Source: Nephrocerus scutellatus (lineage: Eukaryota; Arthropoda; Insecta; Diptera; Pipunculidae). From it: 64,000 bases of DNA. Shown here piece after piece: positions 21,341-31,801 of the stretch. Under the pieces are notes generated by a model. The model worked only from the letters and a program-made list of their open reading frames with translations. It had not been told where the DNA came from and searched no databases. The stretch is from positions 73,945,816 through 74,009,815 of the forward strand of contig OX352764.1 in the NCBI GenBank assembly GCA_947095585.1, given 5' to 3'. Positions within the stretch are counted from its first letter, which is position 1, and each line of letters begins with the position of its first letter. The position numbers were made by a program, and so were the translations under genes.

Positions 21341-22644
21341 AAGGGTGTTTTTTTAGGAGGTTTGTTTTTCCGATAGATGTCGTTTTATTTTATGACAGTT
21401 GTTTTGACAGCTCAAAGTGGCATTTCTACTCAGTATTGTTTGGCAAATCATTATGAATAGGTTAACTCCAGAACAACGTTTTCAAATCGTGGAAATTTAT
21501 TTTCAAAATCAGTGTTCAATTAAAAATGTTTATAGAGCACTTCGTGAATTTTATGGTGCACATAATCGTCCGTCAGAGACCACCATAAAGAACGTAATTA
21601 CCAAATTTCGGTCTACATTCACTCTTTTGGATGCCAAGCCACCGACAAGAATGAGAAGAGTTCGTACAGAAGAAAATATTGCTGTCGTTGAGGCCAGTGT
21701 CGAAGAAAACGACAATTTATCGATTCGTCGTCGTGCTCAGCAAATTGGACTTTGTCCATCGACTTTATGGAAAATTTTACGTAAAGATTTGGGTTTGGTG
21801 CCATACAAAATTCAATTGGTGCAAGAATTAAAGCCACACGACCATCGTTTGCGCCGTGAATTCAGTGATTGGTCGTTAAATCAATTGAACGAAGATCCAT
21901 TTTTTTACCGTAAAATTCTCTTCAGTGATGAGGCGCATTTTTTGTTAAATGGATACGTCAACAAACAAAATTGTCGCATTTGGAGCAAAGATAATCCACA
22001 CGCCGTTCAAGAATTACCAATGCATCCTGATAAATGTACTGTTTGGTGCGGTCTATGGGCTGGTGGGATCATCGGTCCATATTTCTTTAAAAATGAGGAA
22101 GGACGACGCGTTACCGTGAATGGAAATCGATACAGAACCATGTTAAATGAGTTTTTGTTGTCAAATCTTGAAGATATGGATATGGATGAAATGTGGTTTC
22201 AACAAGATGGTGCCACTTGCCATAGAGCACGTGAAACAATCGACTTATTGAAAGAAACTTTCAACGACAACATTATTTCGAGAAATGGTCCGGTGAATTG
22301 GCCTCCGCGTTCGTGCGATTTGACGCCACTCGATTACTTTTTGTGGGGATACGTGAAGTCATTGGTTTATGTGGATAAACCTCAATCGATTGACGCTTTG
22401 GAAACCAATATTCAACGTGTCATTGCTGACATACGCCCTCAAATGCTTGAAAAAGTGCTGGAAAATTGGACCTCCAGAATGACATTTGTGAAAAATAGTC
22501 GTGGTAGCCATATGCCAGAAATTGTGTTTAAATGTTAAATGCCAAAAAATTATCTACCAAATAAAAAAAAATTTTGGTCATTTCATAATTTTATATGTGT
22601 TTTATTCAAAAAAAAAATCGGCAACCTCTTAAAAAAACACCCGT
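21341..22644 (+). mobile_element. Complete rosa-type (DD41D) mariner element
   Basis: The inverted ends AAGGGTGTTTTTTTAGGAGG and ACGGGTGTTTTTTTAAGAGG are flanked by TA on both sides (21339-21340, 22645-22646). The length is 1304 bp with a single intact transposase frame, the expected size for mariner. It lies inside the hAT-like element and so inserted after it. Confidence 0.88.
21453..22538 (+). CDS. Mariner transposase, DD41D rosa group, intact
   Basis: The product is 361 residues from the ATG at 21453; the frame opens 36 bp earlier only with a GTG, and MNRLTPEQR is the usual start of this family. Residues 1-60 form the first helix-turn-helix (QRFQIVEIYFQNQCSIKNVY), and a second lies around 75-110 (NLSIRRRAQQIGLCPSTLWK). 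The catalytic core has D159 in FSDEAHF, D252 in QQDGATCH and D294 in TPLDYFLWGY. The spacing between the second and third D is 41 residues, the DD41D signature reported for the rosa group. It would cut and paste DNA at TA sites in the nucleus. The frame, catalytic residues and both TIRs are intact, so it could be active or only recently silenced. Confidence 0.92.
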   Translation: MNRLTPEQRFQIVEIYFQNQCSIKNVYRALREFYGAHNRPSETTIKNVITKFRSTFTLLDAKPPTRMRRVRTEENIAVVEASVEENDNLSIRRRAQQIGLCPSTLWKILRKDLGLVPYKIQLVQELKPHDHRLRREFSDWSLNQLNEDPFFYRKILFSDEAHFLLNGYVNKQNCRIWSKDNPHAVQELPMHPDKCTVWCGLWAGGIIGPYFFKNEEGRRVTVNGNRYRTMLNEFLLSNLEDMDMDEMWFQQDGATCHRARETIDLLKETFNDNIISRNGPVNWPPRSCDLTPLDYFLWGYVKSLVYVDKPQSIDALETNIQRVIADIRPQMLEKVLENWTSRMTFVKNSRGSHMPEIVFKC

Positions 22645-22916
22645 TATATGTACCTACTCGTATACAAAAAAAAACATACGAAATATGTAGGTTTTAAAAA
22701 TAAATATCAACAGAGAAATTACATAACTTTAAATGCAAGAGTCTTGCAGTCTTGCATACATATTTTTGGTCTTGGTCTTGGTCTTGGTCTTGCACACTCA
22801 GTGTTGGTCTTGGTCTTGCAACTGAATGATTGGTCCTGGTCTTGGTCTTGCATTTTTTCCAAGACCAAGACAAGACTGCAAGACCAAGACCAATTTTGCT
22901 CATTACTATGTGGAAG

Positions 22917-22990
22917 GTGGTTAAAAAGGATTTCAAGGTGGTCGAAAATACAGGAAAAAAGGAGTCAAGTTAAGTTAAATAAAAGTTTTT
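22917..22990. repeat. Satellite-like unit resuming right of the hAT-like element
   Basis: GTGGTTAAAAAGGATTTCAA continues the 20020-20425 array. The following GTCAAGTTAAGTTAAATAAA resembles the unit near 36130. Confidence 0.55.
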
Positions 22991-23149
22991 AAATAGAATT
23001 TAGGAAAGCCAAGCATTTATCGTGGAAACTATTCGTTTAAGGCTTCTAGGGTAAGAAAAATCCTCTCAAGCTATCCTTCAATGCCTAGCTGATTGAAAAA
23101 AGCATATGGCTCGTGGACTATCTCTAGCGAGAAATCGCTCAATTTGTTT

Positions 23150-23760
23150 CTAGACACCCACTTCCAAGGTAACTCCCACGTTATCGTAACGTTGTCCTAA
23201 ACAGGTCAAACATTTCTACAACTATCTTCCAAGATCTTATTAATAGGGATAAATTTCGTTGGGCGCTACATAGCTTCAAACCATATAATTCTGAAGGACC
23301 AGATGGCATAATTTCGGCTAAGGTGGAAAGGACTTCGGATATTAAGAGACAATTCTAAAAGTGAAGTGAAAGGGGTTTTTATGCATAAAGCCGGCAAATG
23401 CTCCCATGTTAGTCCGAAACATATCAGCCCATCAGTCTTTCATCGTTCCTATTAATGATTGATATCCACGTACGAATAGCATTGGCAAGAGACTTTTATC
23501 TATTGATCAACATACGTACTCTAAGTATCTGTAGATACTGCGATCGAATATTACCTTCACTATAAGGTGGTACGGTACACGGTTGTACTATTACTAGATA
23601 TTTAAAGCGTCTTTAACAACGTCAACACATCTGCGATCTTGGCTATTGATTAATCTTCTGCTCACAAGGGAATATTAATTAAAAACTGGGTTTGACGTCT
23701 GCAAGAAGATCTCCAAATAACGTAAGCTTCATCTAGGAGCTTTCTTTTACAACGACCTTA
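23150..23760 (+). pseudogene. Decayed LINE reverse transcriptase (I/LOA-like)
   Basis: In broken frames one reads LINRDKFRWALHSFKPYNSE followed by GPDGIISAKVE, then IPKAGKCSHVSPKHISPSVF (compare 'IPKAGK..H..PKDFRPISL' in I/LOA-group elements), a DIHVR segment, and LLDI..VFNNVNTSAILA around the first catalytic aspartate. Stops and frameshifts throughout mean it is long dead. Confidence 0.65.
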
Positions 23761-24984
23761 ATTATTTAAAATATACGTATATTACAGTATGTACCCGGGG
23801 TAGGATTTCATTTTGTGTTCCAATTGCAAAGTTTTGAAACCAAAACTGTAACTTTTGTTTACTCAGCACGATGTTACCAACAAATGTTAAATTTGGTTTC
23901 GGTTTGGCGTTACATTTGCTCAGCGTTCAACACGAAAACCACAAAAACTTTGTGACATTTACAGCTTACCCTTGAGTATGGCTTCCGGTACAGTTTGTGC
24001 AATTGGAAAAAGACATTAGCATTAGCAATTTTAACTGGAACATAATAATAAAAGTGTATTTACATTTTGGATTTTGCACATAACACACCAAACGCTTTTT
24101 CTAAACAATATTGCAGTATATGCTAGAGGCATGCAATTGATTTTCTTGCCGGTTCAATCGTGGATCTGCTTCACTGGCTAATAAGATAAAAAAAAAACCC
24201 TTTTAAATCAGGTGTTGTCCCAGAAAACTTCAATAATGCACAGCAAGAACATATCGTGAGATTTCTGCATCCATTGGGCAAACAAAAATCACAATCAACT
24301 TGCACGACCACCTTCCTTCAGAACGCTCGTAAGACTTTTGTTTGGTTTACTAATTAGTTCGTCTTTAACTCCTTTTTTATTTTTGGAGGATGAGATTTTA
24401 GTCTTCCAAAGATCTAGTCATTTAAAAACTTAATTCCTGATATTGCTTCACAACAAGAGGCGTAGTGCTAGACTATGAAAAATAATAATTGATATTCAAA
24501 AGTAAGTTAAAAAGCTTTTATTAATTCTTTGTGGCAATTCACATCGAGTAACCATCGTTTATTGTAATTTAGTATTTTGAAAGATTTTTTTAACTTAAAC
24601 TAAATTTAAACATGATAGCGTTAAATACACAAGAAATAGTCTACTGTTACAATTCGTGGTCGGAATCGCTTCATCAGTTTCGTTATTTTCGATAGCACTT
24701 ATAGCGTTTTAAGTGTCATTGTTTGTAGCAGTAGTAGTGTTGGTGGTGTTGGTGTCGGTCAATGTTGTGGCATTGGCATCGGTAAATACTTACTCTGATC
24801 CTTTCAAAAGTTTTCTTAACTTTTCCTTTCTCTGTCTTTCTAGCGTGTGGTGTACATTCCTCTCAAATAAACGTCGGCTAAAGTGCGTTCTGACGAACAG
24901 AGGGTTACGGCTTTTGGATGGGGGGATCTGAAAGTGAAATATGAATGAGTTTTTCCCATACAAAAACATTTGTTATATAGCAAA
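23761..24984. other. No gene or known repeat recognised
   Basis: AT-rich sequence without a supported exon. The hydrophobic frame from 24713 lacks an ATG start, so I did not call it. Confidence 0.4.
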
Positions 24985-25510
24985 GTGAATTAAAGGTTTT
25001 ACGCGGTGTCAGTGTCCGAAAGCCCTTATTGAGCAGACCTCCAAAACCGTTTTGGAGAGACGCCCCCTTTAGGAGAGAGGGGCTTCCAAATTTTTGAGTT
25101 ATTTTTGGAAAATTCATCTTTTTAATTGGTTTGATGGATGTTAGGGGGTTAATTGATATCGTATAAAAGGAAATAAAAATACCTTCCGTCCTATAAAAAA
25201 TTGGGTCCAATCCAACCCCCCTCGACAGAGTTAGAGGCAAAAAATGAATTTCTCATGAAAGTTTAGCAGGGGCGTGTTTAAAAGTGGGCGGTCCTAAATA
25301 TTGATATCAAATTAAAGGTGAAAATTAGTTTTACATAACCGCATTATGGGCGTAGCCCAATTTTAAGTAAGAAAAGTACAAAAAGAGATGATATGATTCC
25401 CTCGCTTATTTGGTTTATATTCAGAAATGAATTTTTCCTTTTAAAAGGCGTTTTTGAAAACGATGGTCACACTGTAAAGTACAGTGCGTTTAATTAATTT
25501 ATATTCACAT
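24985..25510 (-). repeat. Dispersed repeat 'GTCGAGGGGGGTT', copy A
   Basis: Three copies share the GTCGAGGGGGGTT motif, then a segment encoding nothing but well conserved in order: TTGGACCCAATTTTT, a GGAAGGTATT stretch, RAAAAATGCATTTTTC and AAGGGGGCGTCTC. The copies are 24985-25510 (minus), 26215-26420 (plus) and 35160-35575 (plus). Copies A and C also share an outer part with CCACTTTTAAACACGCCCC and AAAACGATGG. Confidence 0.65.
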
Positions 25511-25784
25511 AGGAGTTTTACAAATTAAAACAAAATTTTCAAAAATGTTAGATATGTTTATTGGTCTTTCAATCAAATTCCGTTTTATTTATAATATACT
25601 CACAAGTACTTAATTGCACTGGGCAAGATAAAGATAAAATTGGGCAAATGGTATGGCTGTGCAGAAGTAATTTCCACCTTTCATTTTATACCCATATTTA
25701 GGTACACTTATTTTAAATACTTTAATGAGAAAATCATTTCTTGCTTATAACTCTGTCGAGGCAGATTGTTTGACGCAGTTTTTT

Positions 25785-26135
25785 AAATTCTCTATATTAA
25801 CTTCGCGTGCCCGTGGCTGGCTGGCTGGTGGGCACAATCTTGTGATCAATTTTTAACACACTTCCTAAAGTTCGATTTTATTCAAACTTTGCACACATGT
25901 GTATTTCCCATGTCAATACTTTATATTTATTTATTTGGGGCACTTCGGGCCTCGGGGTCGGTAGCCTCCCATACAAATTTTTTAAAAAATTTACCCGATT
26001 TTCTTCAAATTTTATATATGTGTATATCCGATGGACAACACTCTCTGTAAAAATTTGGAAGTGAAATGGCCCCGGGGTCGGGGGGCTCTCTAACAAAAAT
26101 TTTAAAAAATTTACCCGATTTTATTCAAACTGCAC
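25785..26135 (+). mobile_element. Helentron-like element, 5' end present
   Basis: It starts TTTTTTAAATTCTCTATATT, followed by CCCGTGGCTGGCTGGCTGG, GATCAATTTTTAACACACTT and two core units with the ACATGTGTAT and TTTACCCGATTTTCTTCAAA motifs. It breaks off near 26135. Confidence 0.7.
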
Positions 26136-26214
26136 ACCTTCAGTTAATAGCAATATTTACTGTTGCACACGCACCCTGCTGAACTTTAATGTGAAAGTAA
26201 TTTTTGGCTATAAC

Positions 26215-26420
26215 TCTATTCAGGGGGGTTGGATTGGACCCAATTTTTTATAGAACGGAAGGTATTGTTATTGCCAATAAACCCCCTAAAATCCATCAAA
26301 CCACTTAGAAAAATGCATTTTTCAAAAAGGTGCTCAAAACTTTACCACCCACTATCTCGGAAAGGGGGTGTTTCGGAAAAATGTCGCCCACACTCGCGGG
26401 GTGTGGGGGGGGGTGTGGAG
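26215..26420 (+). repeat. Dispersed repeat 'GTCGAGGGGGGTT', copy B
   Basis: Begins ATTCAGGGGGGTTGGATTGG and includes GAACGGAAGGTATTGTTATT and AAAAATGCATTTTTCAAAAA. Shorter than copies A and C; it is followed by a G-rich patch (26400-26445). Confidence 0.6.
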
Positions 26421-27229
26421 TTTATTAGCGGGGGTGTGGGAGGAAAACTCAAAATCCTTAAAACACACATTTGCCTTTTTCCCAACTGAAAATCTTAAAC
26501 ATTTCTGACGACGGCGCCGGCCATGCCAATCCATAGATTGACTTCAATGTAAGTTTTTAAAGATAGCTAATACTACCACATACAATTATTTAAAAATTAA
26601 ACCACATTCATTTTTATCGCTCACTTTTAAATAAATAAATGTTTTGCGTATTTGATGGTGATCGCGAATCCAGTCATCAGCTTTCAAGTTATCAAGTTTT
26701 GTCGCTAACCCCTTATTAATAAGCATATTGGTATATACAAAATGTGCTTATTTATCCGATAAAAAAAGAGCAGAGTAGGCTGTGTCGTCTACACGGCCGC
26801 GAGGGTTTTGAGCGTGACAACGGTTACAAACATTTACTGCTGACAATGCACTGTTTATTTCTTATTTTTTTTTTATTTAATTTTATTTAATTTTTATGTA
26901 TGTATATTTTACTTAAATTAAAGTGTATATATAGTTTTCCAGTTTATGTTGTTATAAAATAATTTCCGAGTTTAAACCTATGAATTCAATTCAATTAGTA
27001 ATTTAATGTGAGTTGAGCAGAGAACCAACCAACAGAGACTATACTACACTACTAATTCCCTAGAGAGGGTTTTGGTTTACGGGCTCACATGGTCTATAGT
27101 GACGTTTAGAAGGCATACGAGTATATTTCAGAGGTTGCAGCATTATTGGCCAAAAACAATTGGGGTAAAATACTAATTATATTGCACGGAAATTTAATAT
27201 AAACTTTGCCAAGCCATAATCACATGTAT
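26421..27229. other. Mostly unassigned; G-rich patch at its left edge
   Basis: 26400-26445 is a run of GGGGTGTGGGGG-type sequence. Near 26790 a CACGGCCGCGAGGG...GAGCGTGACAACG segment resembles one near 15840. No gene found. Confidence 0.4.
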
Positions 27230-27365
27230 TTTAACTTAATGTCATTGACATGCTTAAATACAGAGTCGGGCAATTCATTCCACACAATTTTTGAGCGGCT
27301 AAAGTAGGAATGTTTGAATTGATCGGTACGTCCGAAGATAGGTCTAAAGCTGTTTTCGTTAGTAT
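27230..27365 (-). pseudogene. LINE polyprotein C-terminal tail
   Basis: The minus strand reads NSFRPIFGRTDQFKHSYFSR then SKIVWNELPDSVF and a stop. This resembles the extreme C-terminus of jockey/CR1-type polyproteins ('R....FK.SFFP....WN.LP'). It is only about 45 codons, so the clade is uncertain. Confidence 0.5.
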
Positions 27366-27689
27366 TATAAAATATAAAAAACTAACTTATAATGGTTAAA
27401 ATCTTCCATGTAAATTCTTCATATTATGTATCAAGTGTATATGTTGAAAAGTACCGTATTGTATTGAACGGATATTTCAGAGTCATTATTCTCTAAACAA
27501 TAATCTTTAATGTTTGATTTTGTATTATTATACATTCAGTACAATAATAAGCATAGTTAATTTAGTAAGAAGTGAATGCCGAACCATCTGTTATATAAAG
27601 AAAAAAATATTTACGGTAAAAAATATTCTAAATAAATACAACCAACCATTCCTCTTTTTTAATAACATACTAGTATTGGCTTTTTTTTA

Positions 27690-28502
27690 TTAAATTCTCT
27701 ATATTAACTTCACTTGCCCGTGGGTCGTCGGTCGTCTGTCGTGGATTCTTGCTATCAATTTTTAACCCACTTCCCATGGCCCGATTTTATTGAAATTTTG
27801 CACACATGTGTATTTCCGGAGACAACACTTTCTATTAAATTTTGAGGCCCCTCGGGCTGCGGGGTTCCCAAACAAAAAATTTAAAAAAATTACCCGATTT
27901 TCTTCAAATTTTACACACATGTGTATACCCAATAAACAATACTTTTTCGAAAATTTGGTAGTGATCGGGTCCCGGGTTCGGCCGCCCTTTATGGACTGCG
28001 GTGTGTGCTGCGCAGTCGGCTGCGCTGCATGGTTTTGGTGGTGGAGAGAGAGAGAGAGAGAAATCTTAGCTCACGCACAAATGAACCCAGCAAATGAAAC
28101 GAGACATACATGTTTTATGCTTACTTCAACTTACATTTTTATTTACTGAATTATATTTTTATTGATGTCGTTTTTTTTGTTGTCGATATCAACTTACAGA
28201 TAGAACAACAAGTTTTCACAATATTCTGTCATTTGGCGTTTTCATAAATTAGTTCAGAGCAGTCAAAGAGTTCTCAAGATAAATGTTCGTGTTTCTTATT
28301 TGCTCAGAGTATGAGCGTGCTCTAAGTGCTCAGAATAAAATGATCTGAGCTTTTTCAATTTTAACATCTGATGTCAAATGTCTGTTTCGATGATTTTCTC
28401 CTACAATAAAAAAAAAATGGCCCAGGATCGAGGGGCTCCCATATCAATTTCTGCGATTAGAGAATTTAGATGAAAATTTTTAATTTGTATGGGTTGTTTT
28501 TT
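27690..28502 (+). mobile_element. Helentron-like element, both ends present
   Basis: Near-identical in structure to the 14041-14992 copy but with a much shorter GTCG tract (about 27722-27740) and one fewer core segment. It starts ATTAAATTCTCTATATTAAC and ends GGGTTGTTTTTTTTT. It shares the CGCAGTCGGCTGCGCTGCAT palindrome, GAGA tract and CATCTGATGTCAAATG block. Subterminal TTAGAGAATTTA is present. Confidence 0.7.
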
Positions 28503-28504
28503 TT

Positions 28505-29720
28505 TCTCTATCACAACAGCACTGTATAATTTTATGCAATGTTATTAAGAAGCGAGCAAGGCAGATCACCGATTTTCTGTATCACGACAGCACTGTATCA
28601 ATTTATTCAATGTTAATAGAATGAACAGAGCAGGATACCGACAGAAGACGAACAGAGTGTTAAAAATAAGCCGAAAGGGAACAAGCAGACAATGAACCAA
28701 TAGAAACTATACTGTCACTCATAACCTTCTGTACAGAATGCCCAACTGTTTTGGTTTTTAACAATACATGCTTAAAATGAACAAGATAGCTAAATCCATA
28801 TAAAAATTTGCTGTTGCTCACTACAAAAATTTACGTTTCTCACTGTTTTTCATTCACTGGGAGATTTTGTAATTTATAAACTATTAAAGAAAAGCCCAAA
28901 GGAAGCAAGCAGAGAACCAACACATAACCTTTTTCGTGCAACCATATGGGTTGCAAGTTGCAACTGCATGGCTAAGAGAACGAGTAAGCAGAGCACCGAA
29001 GGGGACTTTCGAGTTTCAATACTAGTACTACACATATTTACCGTAGAAAGAAGTTTTTGTTGTTTAGACATGTTTACAAGGGTGATTGAGTTGTTGGGGT
29101 AGTGGTATGGTATGAAAATAGAAGTATGCATCAAAATGTTTTTCGCTTTGAAACGCACAGACACAATATTCGCCATTAACTTCGTTTTATCTGGTTCTCT
29201 TTTTATTATCTAATTTGATGGAAGAGTTATTAACTCTTAGTAATGTTGGAGTGATTAAACAAAAGACAAGCCAAAAGAAAATAAAATGGTAGCAACAGCC
29301 ACGTCGCTTGCAACTTGTAAATTGTACATGGAACATTGATAGAGAACTTCGATAACGACTGCTGCACAATGCACATGTTAATGGTATCTTACGAGCATCG
29401 AAGAATGTCGCTTTGAAACATGCAGGCCAATTATTCATTATTAAATTTCTTTTGCATGGTTCTCTCATTTCTGTAATTAATCGATGAGTTATTTACTCTA
29501 CTTACTGCACACATGAGTAAGGATAAGATAAGCGAAAAGAAAAGGAAATAGTTGCAAGGAAGCGAGCAGGTTGTCATTGTTGTATGCCTCTTTTTTGTAA
29601 CTTATAGTAGTATTTTTTTTTCTGTAACACGCCAAACACGAGAGCACTGTTCACTGTATCACTTTATGCAATGTTGATAAAACGAGCAGAGCAGAGCAGA
29701 GCACTGATAGAAAATGAACA
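28505..29720. repeat. Diverged repeats with GAGCAGAGCA motif
   Basis: CACTGTAT...TTTATGCAATGTT, then GAGCARRGCA and AATGAACAGA, recurs near 28515, 28585 and 29655. A second motif (GCCAAAAGAAA...GCAACTTGTAAATTGTA) recurs near 29270, 29535 and 32395. The repeats are too diverged for exact unit boundaries. No gene supported. Confidence 0.45.
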
Positions 29721-30234
29721 GACTTTACTATCACTACGGCTGCGGTAAAGCATTAAGTAGTTGCGCAACCTGTGCTGTAGAAAAAATGACAGGCAGTCGG
29801 TATGCACGAAATTGCGGCTATAATTTGAACCGGCTTACAGTCTGCTTGTAGGGCGACAATGTGAAATTTACATTTTGCTATTTGCATTCAATTTAAAGTA
29901 AAGTAAACTGCGCATTGGCTGCAAAAGTGAATTCTTGACCGCAGCCTATTACTGCATATGTTTGTTTCGTTCTGCACAAGCTATGAGCTTGATTTTATGT
30001 TATTGAAATCACATATATCATCATCAATCACATCAAACAGAATAAATAATTTATAAGCTGATTTAAATGTTCATAACAATTTATTGTGAGGTTGGTGCAT
30101 ATTGCATATCACTGCACAAACATAATAATGCAGTTGCGTCGATAGAAGTAGGCGAAGAAGGAGCTTTTAAAAACGCGCGGTTGGAGTAAAATTCTGTGCC
30201 GTTGTGGCCAATATTACGATTAAATTAAAAGGCA
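29721..30234. other. No gene or known repeat recognised
   Basis: Mixed-composition sequence without exon, RNA-gene or repeat-family support. Confidence 0.35.
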
Positions 30235-30740
30235 CGATTCGCTTGAGAAATTGCTTAGTTCCTGAAATTCCAGCCCATGATGATCATATTCCAGAATTGC
30301 CATAGGAATAATTCTTATATTCGCATCTTAGTCCTACATTCCGAATTTCATGCGAATCACTTGAGAAATTGCTTTGTTCCAGAAATTCCAGACCATAATG
30401 ATCATATTCCAGAATTTCCATAGGAAGAAGTCTTGCAGTCGCATCTTAGTCCTACATTCCAAATTTCATGCGAATCGCTTGAGAAATTGTTTTTTTTCCA
30501 GAAATTCCATACCCAAATGATCAAAATCCAGAATTTCCAAAGGAAGAAGTCTTGCAGTCGCATCTTTGTCCTACATACCAAATTTCATACGAGTCGCTTG
30601 AGAAATTGCTTGGTCCACAAACTTCCAGACCCTATTGGCCCTATCCCAGAATTTCCATAGGAACAATTCTTATAGTCTTATCTCAGTCCTACATACCAAA
30701 TCGCTTGAGAAATGGCTTAGTTCTCAAGCAGCAGAGTATT
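30235..30740. repeat. 118-119 bp tandem repeat, about 4.2 units
   Basis: CGCTTGAGAAATTGCTTRGT begins units near 30241, 30360, 30477, 30596 and 30705. Each has AAATTCCAGACC, ATGATCATATTCCAGAATT and CGCATCTTAGTCCTACATWC. Units are clearly similar and differ by scattered substitutions. Confidence 0.85.
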
Positions 30741-31671
30741 AACAGCGTGAGCAAGCAGAGTATTAACAGTGTGAACATTAACATTTTACTTTTTGAACAT
30801 GCACCCCCTTGTAGTGAGACGTTGTCACGTCAAAACAATCAGACGGAGTAGTGACTAGAGATTACCAAATGTTACGCTAAATGTGGGGAAATCTCGTAAA
30901 AGTCGTGAAAGCGAGTCCCTTTGCGGAATGAAAAACGCACATTACTAATGTGCAAAGCCAATGTAACAGTTAATTCTACTTGATCGCACAAAGCACTGGA
31001 AGGAGCTTATACGATTTTGTAGTCCACATAAGATGTCCAGCTCGGTGTATATCACGTTTCGAAATTTAATTCAACTTAAATCGCGAAATAAACTTCTGGG
31101 TCTAATAACCGAAAGCATACTACACTTTGGAAAATATGTCTATTTTTTCGTTGCAAAAAAAACTTCAAATTCTAGAGTCCAAGGGCTTATTCAGCATAGG
31201 AAACATTAAGACATTTTCGGTTATTGTTGGCGTTGTTTCATGTCTACAGTTTTCTGAGGCAATTAAATAAAGTTCTAAGCGTAGTTAGCTTACAAGAGTA
31301 GATTACGTTTCAAAATTATTGTTTAGTAATAAGCAATACAAAAAAAAAGACAATGTAAATACGTCGGGCCCCTATTGTTGAGCCGACACTTATTAATAAT
31401 AGTTATAAGTTTAGTTTTAAGTCAAAATTGTATTACAGTAGATTACATTACCTACAATTTTAAGATACATAATTGTGTGCTAAATAGTTAGGTATTTATT
31501 TATTGCCTACTTAACTATGTCTATGTCGCAATATTTTTGCAAAATTGTCAGCTTTCTCTCTCTCAAAATTCAACCTATATGGTGTGGTAGAAACGTTCCA
31601 AGAATTACTGCATCCAGAAATAAGTACCTACTGATCCTATATTGAAGCGAATAGTCTTGCATATAACATAC
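30741..31671. other. No gene or known repeat recognised
   Basis: AT-rich sequence with short tandem AGCAGAGTATTAACAG units near 30735-30775 and nothing further I can support. Confidence 0.35.
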
Positions 31672-31801
31672 CTTACTTTGAAAGAACCATTTAGCTTTTC
31701 CTGTATTTGGAGGAAAATACCGGCGGCTACCAAGTGGAGGTTTGATCGCACTTCCACCAGCCAGAGATAGTGCTGATGGCTGATCGTATATAGTGGCTTG
31801 G
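31672..31801 (-). CDS. Candidate single coding exon, unknown protein
   Basis: On the minus strand a pyrimidine-rich stretch ending TATTTAAG precedes an open exon that ends AAG/GTATGT, a good donor. The translated part reads QATIYDQPSALSLAGGSAIK, continues PPLGSRRYFPPN and ends KWFFQSK, with balanced codon use unlike the surrounding AT-rich frames. The acceptor choice is uncertain because the frame stays open upstream to about 31955. I found no partner exon in the window and do not recognise the family. It could be an isolated exon of a gene with long introns, or chance. Confidence 0.4.

Larger units (their letters stand above)
20426..22908. mobile_element. hAT-like non-autonomous element, 8-bp TSD, containing two mariner insertions
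   Basis: The termini are TAGTGATGAGCAAA and inverted TAGTAATGAGCAAA. TGTGGAAG is present immediately outside both ends (20418-20425 and 22909-22916), and removing the element restores a continuous unit of the surrounding repeat. An 8-bp duplication and a TAGTGATG-type end fit the hAT superfamily. Both subterminal regions (about 20441-20590 and 22741-22895) consist of GGTCTTGGTCTTGC repeats, partly in inverted orientation. No hAT transposase is present; the middle is taken by mariner sequence. Confidence 0.7.

Noticed and set aside
24713..24931. Secreted protein exon with a hydrophobic leader
   Set aside because: The frame begins with TTG, has no ATG or credible context, and shows no recognisable domain.
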